In this document: positions 9,511 through 18,360 of the stretch, piece after piece
How positions within the stretch are numbered: position 1 is the stretch's first letter
Layout of the letters: every line of letters starts with the position of its first letter
From: Knufia peltigerae
Lineage: Eukaryota > Ascomycota > Eurotiomycetes > Chaetothyriales > Trichomeriaceae
DNA length: 64,000 bases
Direction: 5' to 3'
Assembly: GCA_030247855.1 (NCBI GenBank)
Contig: JAPDRN010000031.1
Location: forward strand, 232,874 to 296,873
Position numbers and translations under genes: made by a program
The notes under the pieces: model-generated
What the model saw: the letters and a program-made list of their open reading frames with translations, nothing else
Database searches by the model: none
What the model was told of the DNA's origin: nothing

Positions 9511-11411
9511 CTACACCTCCACGGCCTTGTCGGGGCCCTTGGTGCTCGAAGCGGCGAGCATGTCCGACTCGGAGCCGGCAGCACCGCCATCCTCCTTGCC
9601 CTCGAGGACGTTCCCTTCCCGGCCCAACATCTGGTGGGCGATGTTGACCTTGGGGCCCGTGAACCACTTGTGGGCGTCGACGACCCACCAGACCAGGGCC
9701 AAGAGCATGGGGCCACCCCAGACCAGACAGGTCCAGTTCATGCCCGAGGCGTCGAGGTCGGAACCCGTCAGGCTGGGCAGACACAGGATCGGGATCATGA
9801 GGGCGGTGAAGCAGGTTGACAACACACCGATCGGGTAAGAGTACTTGCCCAGGTGCCAGGGCCCCCGGCGGAATCGGTTGCCGACGAAAAAGGTCCGGAT
9901 GGTGATGGGGATGGTGAAGGCGACAAAGGCACCGATGGCACCGACGCTGAAGATGGCCCCGATGGAGGCCGTGCCGCCGAACAGGAGCAAGGTGCAACAG
10001 ATGCCGATGGCGCAGTTGAACCACACCGCGTTCACGGGCGTCTTGGTGTAAGGGTTGACTTGCTTCCACCAGCGAGAGCCGGGGAAGCAGCCGTCTCGGG
10101 CGTAGGCGAAGGTGACACGAGACGCGGCGATCATGCACCCCTGGCCCATGGAGAAGCCGCAGACGATGGTCAGGGCGAGCATGGCCATGGCCGTCTTTTG
10201 GGGTAGGATCTCGATCAGGTAAGACGCCCAGGGTTGACCCAGGTCCGAGCCCAGGACGGCGTCAATGTCGATGACGGTGTAGGCGACGACGAGTTGGAGG
10301 AACCAGCCCATCAGCCCGCCAAAGGCCGAGGTCATGACGATAGCGCGAGGGCTGGCGATGTTGGCGTTGCTGCACTCCTCGGCCAGGTGGAATGGCGCAT
10401 CGTAGCCGGACATGGTCCAGATGACGGCGATGAAGGACATGAGGATCGCGACGCCGTTGGGGAAGTCGGTGCCCACGTGGAAGTTGCCCCAGACCGTGCT
10501 GCTCTTGGTGAAGCGAGGGAGACCCTGGTCCGGTCGAGTCGTGGCTGCGGGGATGGTGATGATGACAATAATCAGGGCGATGATGTTGAACGTGCTCCCG
10601 TACGAGTTGAACGTGGCGATCCACCGCGTCGGCATGGACGAAATCATGGCGTGGATGATCATGAGGAGCGTCGAAAGAAGAAAAACTTGATAGTTGGACG
10701 GCACGTAGGACGGGTCGTTGATGGATCCGGCCGCGAGGATCATGGACGCGAGTGCGTAGTCGACTGACGGCGCGCCCGTGACTTGGGCGAGCCAGTTCGA
10801 CCAGCCTGTTATCCAGGATGCTAAAGGACCGTAGCCCGATGGTGCGAGCACTGCTGAGGCATAGTATAATCCACCAGATGTCGGCATGGACGAACATAGT
10901 TCGGCTATTTCGGAAAAACGTGAATGAGTGGTGAAGAATGTTCTAGGGAAATGTGTACTTACCCATGCCCATGGCGATACATTGAATGAACCCCATTGCG
11001 ATCAACCATCCCCAAACCATACCGGGTGTACCTGCGTAACCCATGCCATAAGACAAAGTCGATGCGAAGGAAGGGAGTAGTCCAAGCACGGCGAAGGATA
11101 CACAAAAGGACGTCCAGAGAGAGAATTCACGTTTGAACTCGGGTCTATCATTTTGATTTGGACCAGTCAGTACACAACATATTACTCCATATACGTGGTC
11201 TTGGTAAAGGGTAGAGAGGATGGGAGAGCGAGAGACAGGGAAAGAGGGATTCTCACTTGTAACCCAGAGCAGCGAGGACTTCTTCATCGGCAGTCAATTC
11301 CCTGTCGTAGATGGGTATTTCACCAGCGGAGAGGACAGAGGTCACTGGTTCTTCGGCGACGGATTTGCGATGCATGCCAGATGCGGTGCTGGGATTGCGC
11401 TCTGCGCTCAT
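9511..11411 (-). CDS. APC-superfamily amino acid/GABA/polyamine-type permease
   Basis: Plasma-membrane (or vacuolar) secondary transporter with about 12 membrane segments, like fungal Uga4/Tpo5/Hnm1 permeases. Reading the minus strand, exons 11411-11257, 11144-10963 and 10904-9511 join to 576 residues. The hydrophilic N-terminus ends with DEEVLAALGYKPEFKREFSLW, the standard lead into TM1. The second exon gives TM1 and part of TM2, and the third begins AELCSSMPTSGGLYYASAVL, a signature of this group. SGYDAPFHLAEECSNA and ASRVTFAYARDGCFPGSRWW also match. The substrate (GABA, choline or polyamine) cannot be assigned. Long open frames on the opposite strand are GC-bias shadows of this gene. Confidence 0.9.
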
Positions 11412-13021
11412 GATGACGGCGGCGGCGGGGGCGGTTTGTTGTTTGGTGGCACTGATATTGGTGTTTGGGGGTTGTTATGTATATGCATGGACTGAGGGTC
11501 GATCGGCTGGATCACCACCGTATACGAGGGTCTGTATCGATGGAATGGAGAGGAGGCTGGTTATGGAAAGAATCACTGGTAGGACGACGAGTGTATGAGA
11601 GTACGAGTGCTCGTCCACCAAGTTTTCAAGTTGGATGTAAGGGAGTATGTAGTATATATATCAAAGTCTCGGAGATAATAAAGAAAATACAGAGTAGGCG
11701 AGAGGTTGATGATATGCTGTACGGATACAAGAGTAAGCAAGGGAGCTTTGAACACAACCGTCATCTAGACCCTTATAGTAAGTTCAATGATAGCAGGCCA
11801 TGCGACAGCAAGTAATAGGCGACGCGAGAGAGAGAGAGGGAGGGAGATTGCCTCCCCGCCTCTCTGGTCGAGATAGACTAGAGCTCGATGAGGAAACTTG
11901 ACGCTCTCTTTATCGGAGGCGAGCGATGATGAAGGCGAGGAAAGTTGGTGAGTGGCTGAAGAAGCGAGAATGTCAAGAGATAAGAAGAATTGAGGAGTAA
12001 GATGGCCCTGGCTCACCGGCTGACTCGATACGGGTGGCCTATACGAGTGCTTATAGGGTACTTTGACCCCCTAACGGTGCTCCCCCGGAATATTAGTTCC
12101 AGGTGGTCGACGGGAGTCAAGGAATAGGTGCCGTTGAGTACCCACTCCTCCCCCGGCGCCAACTGACGCTTATCTTTGGAGTCTATAATGATGCCTATCA
12201 AGTTACTCCTTCTGCTAAGATATTCCCGTAGTATCCGTATTTTGTACAAGCGTTCTTACCCCATAAACATGTGCCACGAGGTCAACCAGGGACCTCAGAC
12301 TTCGATACTGTACACCTCATACATAAACAGGAATACGTATGGCTTTATAATCTCCAGGTTATTGTCGTCTCGAGTCAGTATGAACAATGAATGCGAATTC
12401 TTTTTGCTCGACCGTCGAGCGATAGGGAAGCATTTGATTACACCCTCTTATTTGTCCTTATCATGTCAAAATCCCAGCTACGCCTTAAAGGTATCCTCTT
12501 TTGGTGGCAATGTTACCTGATCATATCGACTGTATATCACTCGTATCTATCCTTCGCCGATTTTACCGAGTACACAATGCACAATTGCATCCTGTGCTCA
12601 TGCTGAGTGTCCGCCATGCATCGGGAACACCAGTTAAATCACCTTGAACCGACAAGTAGCGGGAAGATCTCGGATCTGCACACGTCCTCCTCGCAGCTGA
12701 ACCGGACTATCATCTCCCAGGTCGCCTGTTCTTTCCCGATAAAGCCAAACAACTCTATCCCAAATCAAGTACATCTATCCATCCGCCTCAATCTTCAACA
12801 GGAGTGTTGTTGCTTCTGCGACACACAAGAAACAAAAAGAAGAAAAAAAAGAGGCAATCTTGCAGGGGTATCATCATACGATCAGAATTAAAGTATCTAT
12901 ACATGGTACAAGGTCATAGGCGCGTATATCCATCCACTCCTCCCGCTGTACAATCTATACTCCAATGAGTAAGTGTAGCCAAAGACAGCCAGAAAAAAAG
13001 ACACAAGCCAGTCGAGATCCT
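11412..13021. other. Intergenic region, 1.6 kb
   Basis: Upstream region of the permease and 3' flank of the lipase gene. I see purine-rich patches such as the GAGAGAGAGAGGGAGGGAG run at about 11827-11846, but no convincing coding frame. Confidence 0.45.
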
Positions 13022-15130
13022 TTATTGCTCGCTGGCTTGACCGTCGCCGACAAGTGAATTCTCATTCACACCCAAGATTTTCCTACACGTCCCTCGAGCA
13101 TCTTCCGGCATTGTCTTCCACAAGACCTGGCGAACTTCTTGCCCAACTTGTTCGACCGCATCGATTGCCCACAAAACATCGAGGTGCTCGTACTCCTCAA
13201 TGACTTTGCTATGAACCACATTGACATGAGGTTCACGTCCTCGCTCAAAGCGTCTCAGCAGTCTGCGCCCATCAACGAGGTCGTCACTGCCAGCGACCCA
13301 CAGAGCGAACGGCGGCACATGGTCATCATACCAGGCTGTTCGACCGCGGTCTGCTTCCTTTGACATGGCATCTTCTCGTCTCTCCTCTTCACTTTGGTCC
13401 TCGACATCCTCCTGCTGTCCGAGCTCTCGCGTCGCGAGAATGCACCTCTGCTTCGTGAAGCATTCCCGTCCGAGCCACCATCGCATGCTTTCTGCGCTGA
13501 CATAGACGGGCGAAAATTGAAAGAGCCGGTCTCGAATTCCACGGTCCCATCGGGTATCGGACCAGTTGAAGAGGAATGAAAAAACAAGATAACCCATGAA
13601 ACCGTAGATCCGCCCTGGCAATATTCGGTGCATGGTCATCATGAGTGGGATGAAACTGTGGATGCCGAAGAACATGCGGAACATCCTGGGAGAAATCACT
13701 CTCATGAACTTGAGATACATCTTGTCGATTAGTGGCCCGGCATAGACAGCTGGAGCCAGCGCGCAAAATACGCTGATCTTGTCTCCAATGTCGGGTCGCT
13801 GCTCTTTCGCTAACGCCACAAACGTCTCTGTGGTCCCCTGGCTGTGACAGACGAGTCCTAGCTTCTCGAACCCGCTTTCTTCGAGCACCCTCGAGATGAG
13901 TGCAGGTAAGTCCATGACTCCCATCTGGCGAATGTTCCATGCCCACATCCGTGGATCCTTGTACTGGAGCAGACTGTGCTCAGGCTCGAAGCCGCATCGA
14001 TTGTTCCCTAACCAAACATCGTAGCCGGATTTGCACAGTAAAAACGCTAAACTGTCGTCATCGTTGGCACAATACGCTCCAGCACTTTGCAAAAGACCAT
14101 GGATGAGCAGGACGGGGTACCTCCTTTCTCCGTCCTTGAACTGTGTCTGGACGTGTTGGTGGAAGCTATTCTCCTCAGGGAAGATCTTTGGGGATTTAGG
14201 TCGGCGGTGACCGTCCGGGGAAGGTTTATATTCGTTAGGGTCATAAAGGTGCCATAGAGTGAGGATGAACCCGTCTTCTGTCTGCACCCTAAACTCTTCT
14301 GCGTCGAGGCCGACTCGTCGAGCGTAGTATCTGATGTCGCAGACAAGTTTGTCCGGTCCGCCTTCAAGAGGAGCATATCTCTCTTTTTCCTGGTACAGCG
14401 AGTCTTCTCTTGGTCTATTCTCCGAAATGCGCCTGCGCTTTCTGGCCACCCAATCTCGGTCTTGTTCCCTGCGTATGTCTGCCCTTCTCTTCTCTTCCTC
14501 AACAAAGGGCCGTTTGGCGTGGTGTTCTCGAAACGTCAGCCGCAGCCACAGACTTTTGAGCAGGCGCGGTATCGTCGTGAACAGCGCCCCTAACACCACG
14601 ACGAGCAGGAACCCGGTCGACAAGAAGAAGGATGTGAATCGGAAGGTGAGACATTGTAGGTTGCGGAGAAACGTAGGAGGACCGTACAGAGGTAGAGGAG
14701 GAAACAACGGATGGGTATGGGACGGCGGAAGAGCCTCATCCAGACGACTCGTCTCGCTCTCGCGGTCGTCCCGCAGCAGCTCCTCCCTGTTGACATCGTT
14801 CTCCTCGACGTTTCGAACGTCGAACCGACTCAACCCTCTGGGGCGTGGGACCTTGGGACGGTGAGGGCGACCTTCGGCCCTGGCTTTGAGGATGTTGATC
14901 TTGTGGGCCTCCTGCACCGGCACCGAGGGGAGTCTGTTGCCGTCGCTGGTCTCGATCACGGGGTCGAGCGGCGTGATGAAGTTGGCTTGAACCGCGACAC
15001 CGCGCGCGCCCTCCTCATCATTGTCGCCGTGGTGGTGAGCATTGCAACCCGCTTCGAGGGACAACTTTTCGGCTTGGTGCTCGTATTCCACCGTCGCACG
15101 GGCGCGAGTCCTCAACTGGGTTTGCGACAT
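13022..15130 (-). CDS. Acid-lipase-type steryl ester hydrolase, membrane anchored
   Basis: Alpha/beta-hydrolase like yeast Tgl1/Yeh1/Yeh2, which release sterols and fatty acids from steryl esters. One exon, 702 residues. A long polar N-terminus precedes one hydrophobic segment at roughly residues 155-185 (FFLSTGFLLVVVLGALF). The lipase domain begins VCDIRYYARRVGLDAEEFRVQTEDGF, in two pieces the hallmark of the acid-lipase N-terminal motif. YPVLLIHGLLQSAG is the oxyanion strand; the nucleophile elbow is CHSQG with Ser430. Candidate acid and base are the Asp in AGSDDLVDG and the His in EEYEHLDVLWA. Substrate preference among sterol esters and triglycerides is inferred from family only. The N-terminal anchor suggests a type II orientation at ER, lipid droplet or plasma membrane. 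Confidence 0.9.
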   Translation of the reverse strand: MSQTQLRTRARATVEYEHQAEKLSLEAGCNAHHHGDNDEEGARGVAVQANFITPLDPVIETSDGNRLPSVPVQEAHKINILKARAEGRPHRPKVPRPRGLSRFDVRNVEENDVNREELLRDDRESETSRLDEALPPSHTHPLFPPLPLYGPPTFLRNLQCLTFRFTSFFLSTGFLLVVVLGALFTTIPRLLKSLWLRLTFREHHAKRPFVEEEKRRADIRREQDRDWVARKRRRISENRPREDSLYQEKERYAPLEGGPDKLVCDIRYYARRVGLDAEEFRVQTEDGFILTLWHLYDPNEYKPSPDGHRRPKSPKIFPEENSFHQHVQTQFKDGERRYPVLLIHGLLQSAGAYCANDDDSLAFLLCKSGYDVWLGNNRCGFEPEHSLLQYKDPRMWAWNIRQMGVMDLPALISRVLEESGFEKLGLVCHSQGTTETFVALAKEQRPDIGDKISVFCALAPAVYAGPLIDKMYLKFMRVISPRMFRMFFGIHSFIPLMMTMHRILPGRIYGFMGYLVFSFLFNWSDTRWDRGIRDRLFQFSPVYVSAESMRWWLGRECFTKQRCILATRELGQQEDVEDQSEEERREDAMSKEADRGRTAWYDDHVPPFALWVAGSDDLVDGRRLLRRFERGREPHVNVVHSKVIEEYEHLDVLWAIDAVEQVGQEVRQVLWKTMPEDARGTCRKILGVNENSLVGDGQASEQ

Positions 15131-15976
15131 ATGGACACAGTGTGGAGAGAGTCGGCGTAGTAAACATGCGGATGCTTGTTTTTGTCTTGTGTGTTTGCGG
15201 GACCGTTATTGTGGACTGTCGTTGATGTCATGGAGCTTCTAAGGGTTTTGTCTCGGTGCCGCAAAGGTGAAGACTCTTCCTGCGCACTTGAGTAGGAGGC
15301 ATGTATACAGTAGATGGTATATTTCACCCAAGGTACGGAGTAGGTAACCAGGGTATCACATCAGGTAGAAAGGAGAGGAAAGATACAGAGAATAGATACT
15401 GGAAAGTGGCCGTTGAGCGATGGTGGCGGCGGCAGTGCACATGTTACAGTAGATACAGTAGATACTGTATGTACTGTACCTAATACCAGGGGATCTTCAT
15501 CGCATCATTCATTTGCGCAACTCACCAGAGTGGTTGAAAAATCTGGGTCATCTTGGGCAGGAGGTGGAACCGGTTGATCTCGTCCGCGCCAGATGATGAA
15601 ACGATGATTGCGAGCTGGGAAAAAAAAGGACACATGCTCGCGAATCCTCTCTCGTTCGCTTGGGGGATGTTCAGGTTGTAAAATCAGGTCAACATCGACA
15701 TCATAGCCGAGCTTGGAAGCCAATCAGCGTTGACTAGATCCAACTCCATAGTGATGTTTGACGCTAACCTACAATGGCAGGAGAACGATGTTTGGTCACA
15801 TGACTGCTTTCGTGAATCATCTTTACTTCAATATGTTACAGAACTGCGAGCTCATACTGTACTCGTATATCATTACACCGTGACTAGCCCTGATGAAGGC
15901 GTCTCAATTCAACCATGTCGCTGTCAAAGAGACATATCCGGCCAATCGTCCGCACTCAGCTCAAAGAGCACGGAAC
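15131..15976. repeat. Gene-poor stretch with TACGGAGTA and TACAGTA/TACTGTA repeats
   Basis: TACGGAGTA occurs at 15334-15342. At 15445-15462 there are two tandem copies of TACAGTAGA, followed at 15463-15478 by two copies of TACTGTA, the inverse of the first seven bases, so a hairpin is possible. A short minus-strand frame at 15505-15723 is protein-like but has no recognised domain. Confidence 0.5.
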
Positions 15977-17080
15977 TCAGCCATCTAAATCAATCTGTTC
16001 GTTCATCCATGAACCTGCGAAGTGGTCCGGGTTCTGCATCCTGTCGCCATACATTGCAAGATCCTCGCCTGTAACGCCGGGCATGAATGAGTTGCGACTT
16101 CGCGACCACGATTGATCAACGGGTGGTGGGGAAGCATCCCATTGAACCTGAGGCTGTAGATAACCGGCTCTTGTATAGATGGAGGAAGCCTCAACGTATC
16201 ATCATGGCCATGAAAATGCTTACTGCAACTATGGGATGGACAGAAAATTAGATCGCTCGACGCTGATCCGGCCCGATCAACTTACTGGCTGCTGTAGCAG
16301 TGGATGATATAGTTCAGATGAGTTCTGTTCGGCAACAGGTGGGATACTCGAAGAGAGGATGATGGCAGACTGTTGTAATCGTTCTCGACGTCTAGTGACA
16401 CTATATTGGTAGTTGATCTGGGCGAAATACCTTCCCACCTAGGACATCCATACTGCTTAGTGAGTACTAAGTGCATGGGGTTTTCCTGGGGATATATGTT
16501 TAATCCAGTGAAATTCCTTCCAACAAAGTACGCCCTGATGGCCACTAATAAGACTCACCGCGTCGAAGTGCGACTTTGGTCTAATTGGTTTGGAGGTTGG
16601 GCTTATCCTTGGAAACCAGCTGCTTAGTGGATTAAACTGGGAGTCTTCGGCGGTTTCCATGACTACTGTAGTATCCCTATAACAGGGTATGAAGGGGTCA
16701 TAGTCGGGATAAGTAATAGAAGAGCCGGGGGTTCGAGCGTCCAAACTTTTTGTCCCTCGAGATATTTTTTTGGTTTATTTTTCCGCTGTTGGTGAAGGTG
16801 GTGAAGAAGATGAAGCAGGATGGACAAGTATCGCGACTAGTTTCCTTCGCATCCACATTCACTCATCGACATTATCATATTGGCGGGCGGCGTTTAGAGA
16901 GAGCTTCCGCTTCATCCATTATAGGCGATATTCCTATGGACTGCGAATGTGGACCATATTCGTGGAACTATGAGTAAGTTCAAGAGCGACTTTCACCAAA
17001 TCGTGGCGGCAATGCTCTTCTTTCATCAAAAGCCCGAACCTGGCCAGCAGATACTCGGGATCTCGCTTGTCATTGGCAAT
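15977..17080 (-). pseudogene. Probable broken or unresolved minus-strand gene
   Basis: Several minus-strand stretches read like protein but do not join into one frame. One runs from 17080 to about 16970 after a TTACAG acceptor (IANDKRDPEYLLARFG...). Another runs within 16744-16545 (PDYDPFIPCYRDTT... to RPKSHFDA), ending at a GTGAGT. A third covers about 16545-16282 and ends at a good GTAAGT donor. A tail at 16190-15977 (FMPGVTGEDLAMYGDRM...) ends in TGA. Between the pieces are frame changes and an A-rich run near 16755-16785 that introduces a stop. I could not find splice sites with compatible phases for all joins. A degenerate gene or one with unrecognised introns are both possible; no family is recognised. 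Confidence 0.3.
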
Positions 17081-17436
17081 CTGTAATAGTCCGCACACTC
17101 AAGGGAATCCGCCGGCGACCTCTGAACTGTCGTAGACAGATGATTCATGACCTGCTATTCAGCTGTACAAAAAAGCAGGCGTTGATTTTAGGTAAACGAG
17201 GCTAGACACGGCGCTGCTTTTGAATATGTCACGTGAACTTCGATTTCTCTTCCGGCAGCGATGTACCGACTCCCACATCGATGAATACCAGACATTAGTG
17301 AATCAGTAGAAGTGAAGTGCGTTGTCGGTCGACCATAGCAAAGCGACAAGGCTCATTTCTGTCTGCGCGCATTTTTATCGCCTCTGGGATCGAATCTTTT
17401 CCTCATCTACCGTTCCACTTTTACATCTCCATCACC
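17081..17436. other. Region upstream of LSM2
   Basis: Probable promoter of LSM2; includes CACGTG at 17230-17235, about 205 bp before the start. No gene seen on the plus strand. Confidence 0.4.
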
Positions 17437-17804
17437 ATGCTCTTCTTCAGGTGCGTTTTACGAACCTAATATTTCATGACCCATGCACTTCGTCCCACGA
17501 CTAATCTGCCTTAACTCACAGTTTCTTCAAAACTCTCACTCAGCAAACCGTGACGGTGGAGTTGAAAAACGATATTTCCATACGCGGCACTCTCAAGTCC
17601 GTCGACCAGTACCTAAACATCAAACTCGACGATGTCACGGTCCTTGACGAACTCAAGTACCCCCACCTCAGCTCGGTGAAGAACATCTTCATTCGAGGCT
17701 CCGTGGTCAGATACGTACACTTGCCACCAGACAAGGTCGACAGGGGCCTCCTCGAGGACGCGTGTCGCAGGGAAGCCATGGCGCAAAAAGGAAAGGCTGC
17801 ATGA
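17437..17804 (+). CDS. LSM2: U6 snRNA-associated Sm-like protein LSm2
   Basis: Subunit of the LSm2-8 ring that binds the 3' end of U6 snRNA in the nucleus and of the LSm1-7 ring used in cytoplasmic mRNA decay. A 14-nt first exon (17437-17450, coding MLFF plus two bases) is joined over a 71-bp intron to 17522-17804. The product is 98 residues, close to the human 95. It begins MLFFSFFKTLTQQTVTVELK and contains both Sm motifs: the NDISIRGTLKSVDQYLNIKL segment (Sm1) and NIFIRGSVVRYV (Sm2). The tiny first exon is easily missed by gene finders, which would start inside exon 2 and lose the conserved N-terminal helix. Confidence 0.95.
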
Positions 17805-18360
17805 AGAAGATGAAGGAGAGGAAGAAGTTGAGACAAATGCCGGGGTTGTTTTTCAACAGTGCATTATGCTACTCTGAGCCATGAAGCTCAGCCAGCAGGC
17901 CTGCGGTTGTCATGGACCACAATGATGAATCAGAGACTAGGCCAGAGCCACGTCAATCCTAGATGCGACAAAGTTTGTGTTGACTGGATCTGATCTTTGG
18001 TTGGGAGGTCGCGCACTCTGTCGACTCATGCACAGAATTACTGCTATGAGGTTTGCAAGGCAACACTAAAAACAATGCTGGCACAGAACAATCTCAAGAA
18101 AAGGGTGAAGAAGAGGAGCGTTGCCGTATACTGCGCTATCTGGCTTACTATTAGAACTGCCAGGTAGAATTGGGCCTCTTCTTCGATCGCTTATGCTTGA
18201 AATGCTCCCACGAATGGTCCCTCCAGGACTGTGGGACACTTCTATGGACATGTCTTGGAATGAGGATGGGCAGCTTGGCTACGACGATATGGACAATATC
18301 GCAATATGTAAGGGCAAATACAAAAGATGAATGATACATGATGTACACCCAGACTCTCGT
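17805..18360. other. Intergenic region between convergent LSM2 and PSO2
   Basis: 556 bp of 3' flanks. No coding potential or repeat recognised. Confidence 0.5.

Noticed and set aside
9293..10138. Long open frame antisense to the permease (and others at 10234-10767 and 10262-10897)
   Set aside because: His/Arg/Pro- or Gly/Asp/Arg-rich translations without domains; they are codon-bias shadows of the clear permease gene.
16406..16627. Plus-strand frame of 73 codons opposite the broken gene
   Set aside because: Protein-like at first sight, but the minus strand has better splice-site context here, and no start or domain supports the plus strand.
16680..16742. tRNA-like 'GGGGGTTCGAGCGTCC' T-arm resemblance
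   Set aside because: The flanking arms do not pair and no acceptor stem or anticodon arm can be drawn.
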